A stretch of 64,000 nucleotides of DNA from a virus: the IMG/VR virus record IMGVR_UViG_3300025806_000014, positions 19,617 to 83,616 of that record. The stretch is one strand, 5' to 3'. This document shows, piece after piece, positions 29,130-37,597 of this stretch; position 1 is the stretch's first letter, and every line of letters starts with the position of its first letter. Below the pieces are notes generated by a model that did no database searches, was not told the origin of the DNA, and was given only the letters and a program-made list of their open reading frames with translations. Made by a program: the position numbers and the translations under genes.

Positions 29130-30986
29130 TTATTCTCCTTTTAATGCTTTTAGTGTTGGTGTATTTTGCAACCTACCTGTATTTAATCCTGCTGCATTTG
29201 TACCAGTTGCTATTGTTGTACCTCTATTTCTTTTAGTGCTATTATATTTTTCTTGCTGTATTTTATTATAAAGATTATTTGCAATTGCTTCTTTATAGAA
29301 TACATTAAGAGAACTAATTTTATTAGCTTCTGGTGTAGGCTCATAAAAAGTACCATTTCTATCTTTCCATCCACCTCTAATAATAGCTATGTCATTATTT
29401 TCAATAATGATATCTCCAAAACTATCTAAACCTAATTGTGGATCTTCACCTTTCTTTAATACAATTTTTTTATTTTCTATTAGAACTCTTTGATCAGTTA
29501 CAGGATCTGTCCCATAAACTGGAATAAAGTAAAAACCATCTCTTATTGCTTTTTCATTCAACTCAGATATAAAGAATACATTTACAGAATCAATACCTTC
29601 TACATTTTCAATTATAGAAATAATATCAGATCTTGGAATCCTATCTCTTCTATTTACATTTAAGAAATATTCATCTAAATTTTTTCTAATTTCAATTCTT
29701 ATAGAATCTTTATCATAATTATCAAACCATCTTACTACAATATTAAGAGCATATTTTTTAACAACTGGATCTACTATTCTAGTTTCAGCAGTAACAACCT
29801 GTCTTCCGCTCTTATTTAAAATTTCATAAGTCATTTCCTTTTCTTGTGTAGTCATAGTAAACTCTACTTCAGGTACACTAAAATAATCTAAATCACTTGT
29901 TAACTTTTTCTTTACATCTGGAATTAAGAATAGGTAAATAATATTGTCATCATCTAAGTATTCATCATTCTTAGTATTATAAGCATCTATAAAAGACCAA
30001 AAATCATACTTACTTAAATAGTAAATATAATTATTAGGATTTGCTAATACAAATGAATTACTTGCATAAGGTGCAATCAACCTAGTAAATTGTGGATCTT
30101 CAGAATCAGATCCAAACATTGGATTTCTTGTAATGTTTATAGAAAGAATTTCATTTAAATCAGCCTGTTCTCCAGATGAATCTGTTCCTGGGTCTATAAA
30201 TTTAATATCTAATTGTTTACCTCCAATATTTCCAGCCACACCCCTAGTCTTAACATATGTAACTCTAATTCTAGAACCTAATGCAGGCGGTTCTCCAAAT
30301 TGATTATTTCCAAAAAATACACTTAATCCACCATTAACACTAGTTTTAACCATCGCGCATTTCTCTCCGTTATTCATGTCATATATTGAATCAACTAATT
30401 TCCATAATTTTCCGTCAACAAAAACCTCAACTAAATATTGATCAGTAGGGTCCTTAGTAGTTAAGTTATAACTTTGTAATGGATTACCTGTACCAGTAAA
30501 GGCTTGATCTTCTTTTTCACCTTGAACAATTTCAACATTAACAAATGATTTGGTAGTTTTATCTAGTCTAATAAAATCGCTATTAAACTTTAAAAAGTAA
30601 GTTAAACTATTTTGCCCTACTTGAAAACTTGCACCATTCATAATTTGTACATAGTCACCATTAAGGAGGGTAGATGCACTTGTGTTTAAACGTAATCCAA
30701 TAATACCTCTTGCAGATATACCTCTTGTAGGGTCATGACCGGTTAATCTAGATAAACCGTAGATAGATTCAATGTTTCGTGCGCGAGATATATTCAGCTC
30801 TGTGGCAATTGCTTCTATATAGAAAAATATCAACTCCCCTAAGTTAGACACAACAGTTAATATCTGGCCAAATGGTGAAGCCGGGGTAAATGTTTCTATG
30901 GCTTGATCGTAGGTACGCTGTAGGTATTCAAATGAATCTTCAAATAACTCAGTGGCTTTTAATCTTGTTTTACTAAAAAATGACAT
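29130..30986 (-). CDS. Baseplate wedge protein gp6-like
   Basis: 618 residues, close to T4 gp6 (660). The N-terminal helices (about 1-75) precede a RGISARGIIGLRLNTSAST segment, the gpJ/gp6 core. A later SIRIEIRKNLDEYFLNVNRRDRIPRSDII stretch resembles the dimerisation region of the gpJ-type fold. Together with gp25 and gp53 it forms the conserved inner wedge of contractile tails. gp25 is encoded immediately upstream with a 13-nt gap. The last 60 residues are Asn/Thr-rich and probably flexible. Confidence 0.85.
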   Translation of the reverse strand: MSFFSKTRLKATELFEDSFEYLQRTYDQAIETFTPASPFGQILTVVSNLGELIFFYIEAIATELNISRARNIESIYGLSRLTGHDPTRGISARGIIGLRLNTSASTLLNGDYVQIMNGASFQVGQNSLTYFLKFNSDFIRLDKTTKSFVNVEIVQGEKEDQAFTGTGNPLQSYNLTTKDPTDQYLVEVFVDGKLWKLVDSIYDMNNGEKCAMVKTSVNGGLSVFFGNNQFGEPPALGSRIRVTYVKTRGVAGNIGGKQLDIKFIDPGTDSSGEQADLNEILSINITRNPMFGSDSEDPQFTRLIAPYASNSFVLANPNNYIYYLSKYDFWSFIDAYNTKNDEYLDDDNIIYLFLIPDVKKKLTSDLDYFSVPEVEFTMTTQEKEMTYEILNKSGRQVVTAETRIVDPVVKKYALNIVVRWFDNYDKDSIRIEIRKNLDEYFLNVNRRDRIPRSDIISIIENVEGIDSVNVFFISELNEKAIRDGFYFIPVYGTDPVTDQRVLIENKKIVLKKGEDPQLGLDSFGDIIIENNDIAIIRGGWKDRNGTFYEPTPEANKISSLNVFYKEAIANNLYNKIQQEKYNSTKRNRGTTIATGTNAAGLNTGRLQNTPTLKALKGE

Positions 30987-30999
30987 TCATTCTATTATT

Positions 31000-31362
31000 T
31001 TAAAAAAGAGCTCCTAAAACTCTTTCTTCATTTACAAAAATATCTACTAAACAACCATCTCTCTCCAATGTTGAAAAGAAACTTACTTTAGTATCTACAC
31101 TAAAGCCAGCAATATCTGGTAAACAGTATGCAGTTATCTGGCTATTAATATTGTTCTGTATAGTATTCTCACTTAATACCAATGAAAATATTAATTCATC
31201 TAGATTAGCTCCCATACCAGGTGAACCTAAAACATCACCCTTTGTTGTAAATAGGCAGTTTTCTATCTTAATAATTAATTGAGATAAAGTATCACTAACC
31301 TCTAAAGTATTATCATTAAACTTTGGGGCTAATGCATCTCTGCTATAAATATCTCTAATCAT
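31000..31362 (-). CDS. Baseplate wedge protein gp25-like
   Basis: 120 residues, typical for gp25 (132 in T4). The pattern includes SQLIIKIENCLFTTKGDVLGSPGMGANLDELIF, the conserved helix and Gly-rich turn of the gp25/GpW family. It forms part of the inner wedge with gp6 and gp53 in contractile injection systems. It is followed directly by gp6, giving the 25-6 order common in such tails. An AATATATAA box lies 20 nt upstream. Confidence 0.88.
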   Translation of the reverse strand: MIRDIYSRDALAPKFNDNTLEVSDTLSQLIIKIENCLFTTKGDVLGSPGMGANLDELIFSLVLSENTIQNNINSQITAYCLPDIAGFSVDTKVSFFSTLERDGCLVDIFVNEERVLGALF

Positions 31363-31381
31363 AAAAGAATACTAATTTTTT

Positions 31382-31392
31382 ATTATATATTC
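31382..31392 (-). promoter_or_regulatory. Late-promoter-like box AATATATAA
   Basis: The minus strand reads GAATATATAATA, 20 nt upstream of the gp25-like ATG at 31362. Confidence 0.55.
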
Positions 31393-31422
31393 TCTTTTAA
31401 TTTAATAGCTTTCAGATTATAA

Positions 31423-32286
31423 TTATCCTGTGAAAAAATAATCAACACCTTCATCGCCTTTTATTTCTTCAACTACTCGATCTACTTCTTCTCTTCCTTC
31501 AGATGAAATCATATCATAATTAATTGTAATGTTACCTGGAAGATTAAATGAGAAGGTTCCTAAGATTCTAGATAATTGAATTTTAGCTTGCCCTATAACA
31601 TATCTTTGGAATGCCTCATCTTCAAATAAAGCACAATCAGAAATGGTAGAAAATATTTCAAATATAACAGCACCTTTAGGAAGTTCTCCTTGAAATCTAA
31701 ATTTCTTTGTTAATCTATTAAACGTATATGATATTTGTGGTAAAAGAACTTGTCTTGCATTATCCATGAATAATGAATTAACAACATAGTACATTAAATT
31801 CTCACTACCAATACCTGCGCCATAAACATCATCATAAATAAATTTATCAATAGAGAAATCTACATCGTCTGCATTAAAGCTCATACTACCGAATCCACCA
31901 TCTTCTCCACTGAATCCACCAATTTCAAATACATCATTAACTGAATAAACTCTTGAAGGCATTTTAACTATACCCCTAGGATTATCAATATTAGCTTTAT
32001 TAGTTATAACTTGTTTATCTTGCCCAGTTCCATAAGGTACACCTTGTTTAAATGCTGGTACTTGTAGAGCCCCTGCCGGTAAAGCAATATACATTTGCTC
32101 TACACTATCTTCATAAATTTTATAAAAATATTTTTTTGCTCTTTGTATAATATTATTTAATTCCTTCTTAGGAACTGTGAATGGGATTTGACAAGCGATA
32201 GTAAGATCATCATTAATTAATTTAATTAATTCATCTAAACACGCTGCATCCTCCGGATCATTACAATAAGTATTCTTATTAGCCAT
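31423..32286 (-). CDS. Hypothetical virion protein upstream of gp25
   Basis: 287 residues. The N-terminus is helical and acidic (CNDPEDAACLDELIKLINDD). The centre is Gly/Asp-rich (VFEIGGFSGEDGGFGSMSF), and the C-terminal third is helical and ends in an acidic stretch. No signal peptide or catalytic motif is seen. It lies between the amidoligase-like gene and gp25. A neck or baseplate component is plausible but not shown. Confidence 0.55.
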   Translation of the reverse strand: MANKNTYCNDPEDAACLDELIKLINDDLTIACQIPFTVPKKELNNIIQRAKKYFYKIYEDSVEQMYIALPAGALQVPAFKQGVPYGTGQDKQVITNKANIDNPRGIVKMPSRVYSVNDVFEIGGFSGEDGGFGSMSFNADDVDFSIDKFIYDDVYGAGIGSENLMYYVVNSLFMDNARQVLLPQISYTFNRLTKKFRFQGELPKGAVIFEIFSTISDCALFEDEAFQRYVIGQAKIQLSRILGTFSFNLPGNITINYDMISSEGREEVDRVVEEIKGDEGVDYFFTG

Positions 32287-32293
32287 ACTTTGT

Positions 32294-33586
32294 TTATATT
32301 TTTTCTATTTCAATTATTTCAGTATTTTCAAACTTAGCCATTTTAGTTGCTCTACCTTTTCTAAAAATACCACCTTCCATTTCTCCACTGAATACACCTC
32401 TCACTCCAAATACATATGAATCTTTACACATTACATTTTTACTAACATAAGAATCTTCTATTTTAGAATCAGCAACATCACTAGCCCCAAAAAGATTACT
32501 TTCAAATAATGAAGAATTTATTATTTCAGAACTAAATATATCACAATTTAAAATATTACCTTGAACTTTGCAATCTACAATATCGATTCCTTTTATTTCA
32601 AAGCATCTCATTAATTCAGCATTCTTTAATTGTATTCTTCCAGTATCAGCATCATAATTAACCAAACCTTCGTTAAGCCCTGCTTTAGTTAAAAGATTAA
32701 ATAACTCTTCTCTCATCTTAGGATAAAATGTTTCTACTATTTGGTCATAAGTTTTGAGATCAACCATTAATTGAATTTTAGGAAATTTCTTTTTAAATGT
32801 TTGATAATCTTTATAAGATTCTACAATACCACTATGCTTTTCTAAAATGCGATCTAATTTTTCAATGTCTTGTTGATTATAAATAGGATCAGTTAAAGTT
32901 TCATATAATGATAAAACAAAATGTTCTGTTAAATCCATTATGGTATTATACTTCTTTTCATAATCCTTTCCACCAAGATATCTAAATTCAATATAATTCT
33001 TAGGTAACTTAGAAAAGTTTACACCGTAATACTTTTCGGATACAAACATGTAGTTCTTCCATGAAATTCTTTCAGGTGAAGGTTGAGTCATTCCACTTAA
33101 AGGAACAATAAATTTTATTGACTTAGCATAAACAGAATCTTTTCTGTTAGGAAATGCTTCATAAATTTTATCCTCATTAAAATTTAATACAAATTTTCCA
33201 ATATCTAATGATGATACATTTGTAGGTGTTCCTAATTTTTTTCCATCAAAGGCTACATTAACATGAATAGAGCATCGTTCATTAGTAGACCCATTTTCAC
33301 GGATCCATTTTAAAGTTTTTGCAATAATAAGTTTTGATTCAACAAACGGCATTGGTCCAGTGACCAATTCAATCATTCCAGTTCCACCAGAATTATCGGG
33401 CTCTAATTTAAAAATCTCATCAGAAGGAGTAAAATCACTATGGGCCTTTTCCTCTATTCTTATTTGTTTATTTAAAACATTAGAAAGGCTTCTTTTAACC
33501 TCATCTAATCCTTCATTAGCAAAGAATTCAAATTCTAATCCAATCTTGGATGCATATATAGCATTTAGTTGTTCGTTAGTGTACAT
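32294..33586 (-). CDS. Amidoligase-like enzyme fused to pentapeptide-like repeats
   Basis: 430 residues. Residues about 10-290 carry hallmarks of the amidoligase group (glutamine-synthetase-like ATP-dependent carboxylate-amine ligases): IGLEFEFFAN with two acids, ERCSIHVNVAFDGK with the conserved His, and KNYIEFRYLGGKD with the E-F-R motif. Residues about 316-420 form short repeats (CDIFSSEIINSSLFESNLFG) that look like pentapeptide or other beta-helix repeats. Such enzymes form amide bonds on peptides or proteins. Its place between structural genes suggests it modifies a virion or host-envelope peptide. The substrate is unknown. Confidence 0.65.
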   Translation of the reverse strand: MYTNEQLNAIYASKIGLEFEFFANEGLDEVKRSLSNVLNKQIRIEEKAHSDFTPSDEIFKLEPDNSGGTGMIELVTGPMPFVESKLIIAKTLKWIRENGSTNERCSIHVNVAFDGKKLGTPTNVSSLDIGKFVLNFNEDKIYEAFPNRKDSVYAKSIKFIVPLSGMTQPSPERISWKNYMFVSEKYYGVNFSKLPKNYIEFRYLGGKDYEKKYNTIMDLTEHFVLSLYETLTDPIYNQQDIEKLDRILEKHSGIVESYKDYQTFKKKFPKIQLMVDLKTYDQIVETFYPKMREELFNLLTKAGLNEGLVNYDADTGRIQLKNAELMRCFEIKGIDIVDCKVQGNILNCDIFSSEIINSSLFESNLFGASDVADSKIEDSYVSKNVMCKDSYVFGVRGVFSGEMEGGIFRKGRATKMAKFENTEIIEIEKI

Positions 33587-33601
33587 GTAGTTCCTGATTT
33601 G

Positions 33602-33612
33602 TTTATATATTC
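33602..33612 (-). promoter_or_regulatory. Late-promoter-like box AATATATAAAC
   Basis: The minus strand reads TTTGAATATATAAACAAA, 16 nt upstream of the ATG at 33586. Confidence 0.55.
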
Positions 33613-33626
33613 AAACCAGGAATAGG

Positions 33627-34769
33627 TTATGCTATGTTCATTGTAATCTTACGATCGCTAACATTCACACTACCAATTTTTACATTTATAGTATCACCTT
33701 TAGATAAATCAGCACCTTTTAATTTTGATTTATGAATTAATCCACTGATTCCTTTTTCCAATTCAACAAATGCACCGTATGAAGTTATTTTAGTTACCTT
33801 ACCTTCAGTGATCATCATAGGTTTATATTTCTCATCAACACCATCCCATAAATCAATCTTAGGTCCTAATTGGCTAAGTATAATTTTTCTATCTGATATA
33901 ACTTCTTTAGCCCAGAATTTTATTTCATCACCAGGTTTAATATTTCTATCATCTAAAGCTTTTTGGAATTCCTCACTCAATTCAGCCTTAGGAATTAATC
34001 CTGTTAGGCATTCATCAAATTCTGCAAATACACCAAACTTAGTAGTACCTGTTACAAAACCAGTTCTAGGTTCTTTTATAGTTTCATTTAATTTTTCAAT
34101 TGTGCTTGGAATCATTGTTCTTAAATATTCTCTATGAGATACTACAATAGTATCCTTATCTTTAGAAAATGTAATTGGCATAACAACAATTTCTTTACCA
34201 ACAATAGCATTAAAATCATGTAATTTATTTAGCCCTCCTAAAGAACCTGGCATAAAACATTTAATGCCTGCAACATCTACCCAATAACCTCCATGAATTA
34301 ATTCTTTAACTCTAGCAGTAAAGCCAACAGTAGCATTTCCAATTGCCTCTTTAATTTCTTTTAGTTTAACTTCTTTTATTGCGTCAGATATAGAAGCAAT
34401 AACATCTCCAGTTTTTGGATTAGTTTTTATCTTAACATCAATCTCCATACCAACCTCTAGTTGTTCTACAATATAGTCAGGTTCTTTATCTAAAATACAG
34501 TAAGCAGTATATTTAGATTCAATATCAATAAGAGCTCTTTCTCCATCTTTAGACATAAATGAAATTTCGCCTCTTGTTATATAGCCTACACCATCTTCTA
34601 TGAGTTGAGTTTTCTTTGCCTGGTGATCTGTAATTCCATATAAAGATAACGCATCAGCAGCATATGCTTCATTACACATTAATTTTGTACCTTCAGGAAC
34701 TTGGACTTTTACTTTTTTTGTATCAAATGGATCATCACTTAATTGAATTGTGATTTCTTGTTCTGTCAT
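33627..34769 (-). CDS. Ribosomal protein S1-like protein (four S1 repeats)
   Basis: 380 residues. After about 60 N-terminal residues come four S1-type OB repeats at roughly 63-130, 147-215, 232-305 and 318-380. The last two are clearest: TGFVTGTTKFGVFAEFDECL and EGKVTKITSYGAFVELEKGI, with conserved G-x-V and G-A/V-F-V/A. S1 helps mRNA bind the 30S subunit, notably for messages with weak Shine-Dalgarno sequences. Bacterial S1 usually has six repeats, so this is shorter. It lies alone between virion genes behind its own late-type box. Binding phage mRNA or protecting RNA are alternatives. Confidence 0.85.
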   Translation of the reverse strand: MTEQEITIQLSDDPFDTKKVKVQVPEGTKLMCNEAYAADALSLYGITDHQAKKTQLIEDGVGYITRGEISFMSKDGERALIDIESKYTAYCILDKEPDYIVEQLEVGMEIDVKIKTNPKTGDVIASISDAIKEVKLKEIKEAIGNATVGFTARVKELIHGGYWVDVAGIKCFMPGSLGGLNKLHDFNAIVGKEIVVMPITFSKDKDTIVVSHREYLRTMIPSTIEKLNETIKEPRTGFVTGTTKFGVFAEFDECLTGLIPKAELSEEFQKALDDRNIKPGDEIKFWAKEVISDRKIILSQLGPKIDLWDGVDEKYKPMMITEGKVTKITSYGAFVELEKGISGLIHKSKLKGADLSKGDTINVKIGSVNVSDRKITMNIA

Positions 34770-34797
34770 TATTTATTTTTTATGAGGTTATTATAGA

Positions 34798-34808
34798 TTA
34801 TATATTAC
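34798..34808 (-). promoter_or_regulatory. Late-promoter-like box AATATATAA
   Basis: The minus strand reads GTAATATATAATC, 29 nt upstream of the S1-like ATG at 34769. Confidence 0.5.
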
Positions 34809-34864
34809 TCTTTATGTATCTGATATTAGTTATACATATAGGTTAGCAAATTGTTTAAGATTGT

Positions 34865-35143
34865 TTAAGTTATAACCCCCGGCCCAGTAGTTGCGCCAGT
34901 TTGAGCAGCAGGAGAACCTGCAGTTGCAACGGTGATTCCAGGTAGTACTGTTGCAGATTTTATATATGCAGTTATAGCTGGACCAGCTACACCAGCAAAT
35001 GCGGCAGCGCCTGCAGCAATTACAGCATCTTTACTATTATCTTGAGTTCCTTCTGCACCAGTTGAATATGCAGCCATAGCTTCCATTCCTGCTACAAAAG
35101 CAGCATCCATTGCAGAGTTAATTACGGGTGGTACTAAAGGCAT
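34865..35143 (-). CDS. Small Ala/Gly-rich baseplate-associated protein
   Basis: 92 residues, very rich in Ala, Gly and Thr. It begins MPLVPPVINSAMDAAFVAG and ends TAGSPAAQTGATTGPGVIT. It follows the gp5-like spike gene, where T4-like phages may encode a spike tip or small hub protein such as the 97-residue PAAR protein gp5.4. No PAAR motif or His/Cys metal site is visible, so that role is not supported beyond position and size. It has its own AATATATAA box. Confidence 0.55.
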   Translation of the reverse strand: MPLVPPVINSAMDAAFVAGMEAMAAYSTGAEGTQDNSKDAVIAAGAAAFAGVAGPAITAYIKSATVLPGITVATAGSPAAQTGATTGPGVIT

Positions 35144-35165
35144 AATTTATTGTTTTAATTTATAG

Positions 35166-35176
35166 TTTATATATTA
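35166..35176 (-). promoter_or_regulatory. Late-promoter-like box AATATATAAAC
   Basis: The minus strand reads CTAATATATAAAC, 23 nt upstream of the ATG at 35143. It lies in the 3' edge of the spike gene. Confidence 0.5.
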
Positions 35177-36091
35177 GTCAGTTGTATTCTTTGTACTTAA
35201 TGCAGGATTTCCCGGTGACAACGGTGGGCTCACGGGAGCTCCTAAATTTCCAATATGAGTATGATTATTATAAAGATCATTAATAAACTGAGTACCTTTA
35301 AGTACAGCATCAGTACCAGTCTCTCCTAAAATAATCTTAGGAGAATTGACGTGAGTTTTACCAGTAGCAGTTATAACAGCATCAACACAATTAATAAGAC
35401 AATTAGTATCGGCATTAATTACAGTATCAGCTCCACTATTAATTGTAAATTGAGCAGAGTGAGTAAATGTTATATTTCCATCATTAAGCATTACTATAGA
35501 ATCTCCGTTTGCATTTATTATTTCAACAGAGTTATCTGGCTTTACATTTACTGTAGTTGGACCTTCAGTAGTTGTATAATCCATCATTAGCCCTTTTTCT
35601 TCTGTAAAGAAAACTTTAATATGCTCACCTTCTCTTTCATTAGTTGCTTCAGATACACCATCCTCTAATGTACCGGTTAAACCAAATGCAGTATCATAAA
35701 TTAATACGTGAGAATTTTGATATGAAGGCTCTACTTCAGCTTTAGTTTCATCTGAAGGATAAATATTTTCATGATAAACTGGTTGATAAAAATTTCCATT
35801 ATCAAATGTTATTCTAACAATAGATCCTAATTTAGGAATTTCAAATTTACCACTACCAGTATTACTTCCACCATACATTAACTGATGCGGTCTAGACCAA
35901 GGTAAAGAAACGGTAGGAATCTTATATGCGCTCTCAGGATCTTCAGGATCTACGCGATCATCCATTTTTCCATATACTCTTATCTTACATCTCCCTTCAA
36001 AGATATCATCATTGCTATCCTCAACGATACCTACCCACTGTGTAGTTCTTAAATCGTCCGCATTAAAATTTGTTGGATTTGGTTTTCCCAT
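35174..36091 (-). CDS. Baseplate spike protein gp5-like (no lysozyme domain)
   Basis: 305 residues. The N-terminal OB domain (about 15-110) shows WVGIVEDSNDDIFEGRCKIRVYGKMDD and LGSIVRITFDNGNFYQPVYH, typical of gp5/VgrG. It leads directly into beta-helix-like repeats (about 165-275, rich in Ile/Val/Asn/Thr). T4 gp5 carries a lysozyme domain between these parts; none is present here. The C-terminus has THIGNLGAPVSPPLSPGNP, a His and Pro-rich tip often seen in spikes. It overlaps the upstream gene by 1 nt. Confidence 0.85.
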   Translation of the reverse strand: MGKPNPTNFNADDLRTTQWVGIVEDSNDDIFEGRCKIRVYGKMDDRVDPEDPESAYKIPTVSLPWSRPHQLMYGGSNTGSGKFEIPKLGSIVRITFDNGNFYQPVYHENIYPSDETKAEVEPSYQNSHVLIYDTAFGLTGTLEDGVSEATNEREGEHIKVFFTEEKGLMMDYTTTEGPTTVNVKPDNSVEIINANGDSIVMLNDGNITFTHSAQFTINSGADTVINADTNCLINCVDAVITATGKTHVNSPKIILGETGTDAVLKGTQFINDLYNNHTHIGNLGAPVSPPLSPGNPALSTKNTTD

Positions 36092-37575
36092 TAGTCAAAT
36101 ATATTATCGTTACTTATAGTAGAATTGCTTGGTGGACCTGAAGGACCAAATGCATTGATTGAACTTAATCCCTCTCCTACTGGCGCAGCAGGATCAAATA
36201 CTTGGTTGGCATCTAAGCTACCACCAGCTGGTCCAGCTGGATCAAATGCTTTAGTTGGATTAAATGGTGCAGGATCATTTGGTACACCTAATGGATTATC
36301 ACCAATATTTCTAACGGCGCTGTCATTTCCAAATGTTTGCAAGCCACCATCATTTCCTTGTATAGCAGCACCTGCAGCAGCATTAATTAAAGCTTGTGGA
36401 TTTGATATTGCACCAAGTAAACTATTTCTTAATCCAAATACATTTCCTAAAGTAATACCTTGTATTGCGCTTGACACAGTTCTCCCTACAGCATTAACAG
36501 CACCAGCAGCTGCATTGGCTAATTGATCTTTTCCAAATTGTTTTAGCTTATCTTTAAATCCAGGATTAGTATTGGCAGGAATTTTACTTTCGTCTAGCTT
36601 ATCATTATATCCAGAGAATTGTGAAACATTCTCCATTCCACCATAATTAAATTTCATTTGTGTAGTAGCAATTTCCCCACCCGTATTAGTTACGCCTTCA
36701 AATACATTTCCACTGGCAGCAGGATCAAACATACACTCAGTAAATTTAAAACCAACCTGTGAAGTATTTTGATTTATAAGTTTTAATGCCTCATCATCGT
36801 CTTTTTCTTTTCTAAAGACATTAAGCCAATTTCTTACTGTTTTAAATTTTCTAATTTCTTGTACGTAAATGTACACATCAAATCTTAATAAGTTTTTAGG
36901 AACAATAAATCTTTTATATCTTACATCATAAACAGCCATTTTATATAAACTAAACAATGCCGTAAGTTTTAAATCTAATGCTTCTAAACAACCTATAGTT
37001 ATTCCTTCTTCTCCAGTAGTTCCAGTATAAGGATCAATCTCAAATTTTGTAGATTTATTCCAAGCTTCAATTAATCCATCAATTGTTTGCCAATAATATG
37101 GTCGTGTTTTATTAATTTCCTGCAATCCTTGTATAAATGCTTTTAAGTATTCAACTCTATTACTTTCTCCAATTTTTGCTAAGTAAGCTACTGCTGAAGG
37201 TATTGAAGGATAATTATCATTTGATCTACCATCTCTCTGTGTAGGGCCTTGTGCTAGGCTAACTTGTAAATTTCCGGCAATATCAGCAGCAGGATTTACT
37301 TCCGGTGCAGGAATGCCTTGATTACCTTCTACAGCACCTGCAAATAAAGGTGAAGTAATATCAAACATTAAACTAAAACCAAGAAAGGTAGGGTCATCTA
37401 GTGATGTTACTCCATTAGTACCTGAACCATAAGCAGTGGTAGCATTAGACACAAACCTTTTTGCAAAAGAGTAACTTTGTGGAAAACTCCCACTTCCTAA
37501 ATATGAACCAAATGGTCCAGCTAATTGAGCTAGTGCATCACTACCTGCGGGGTTTGCTAAATCTACTAAAGGCAT
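36091..37575 (-). CDS. Baseplate or tube-initiator-like protein
   Basis: 494 residues. The central part (about 200-330) contains NLLRFDVYIYVQEIRKFKTV and QVGFKFTECMFDPAASGN, then TQMKFNYGGMENVSQFSG, an arrangement like tail-tube-fold proteins such as T4 gp48 and gp54, which start tube assembly on the hub. The C-terminal third is low-complexity Ala/Gly/Pro/Asn-rich with repeated FDPAGPAG-type segments. Its neighbours are the gp27-like hub and gp5-like spike. The exact counterpart is uncertain. Confidence 0.55.
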   Translation of the reverse strand: MPLVDLANPAGSDALAQLAGPFGSYLGSGSFPQSYSFAKRFVSNATTAYGSGTNGVTSLDDPTFLGFSLMFDITSPLFAGAVEGNQGIPAPEVNPAADIAGNLQVSLAQGPTQRDGRSNDNYPSIPSAVAYLAKIGESNRVEYLKAFIQGLQEINKTRPYYWQTIDGLIEAWNKSTKFEIDPYTGTTGEEGITIGCLEALDLKLTALFSLYKMAVYDVRYKRFIVPKNLLRFDVYIYVQEIRKFKTVRNWLNVFRKEKDDDEALKLINQNTSQVGFKFTECMFDPAASGNVFEGVTNTGGEIATTQMKFNYGGMENVSQFSGYNDKLDESKIPANTNPGFKDKLKQFGKDQLANAAAGAVNAVGRTVSSAIQGITLGNVFGLRNSLLGAISNPQALINAAAGAAIQGNDGGLQTFGNDSAVRNIGDNPLGVPNDPAPFNPTKAFDPAGPAGGSLDANQVFDPAAPVGEGLSSINAFGPSGPPSNSTISNDNIFD

Positions 37576-37597
37576 ATCTTTCTTCTTTTTATATTTA

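Noticed and set aside
34865-35143. PAAR spike-tip protein
   Set aside because: Size and position fit, but no PAAR repeats or metal-binding His/Cys residues are present.
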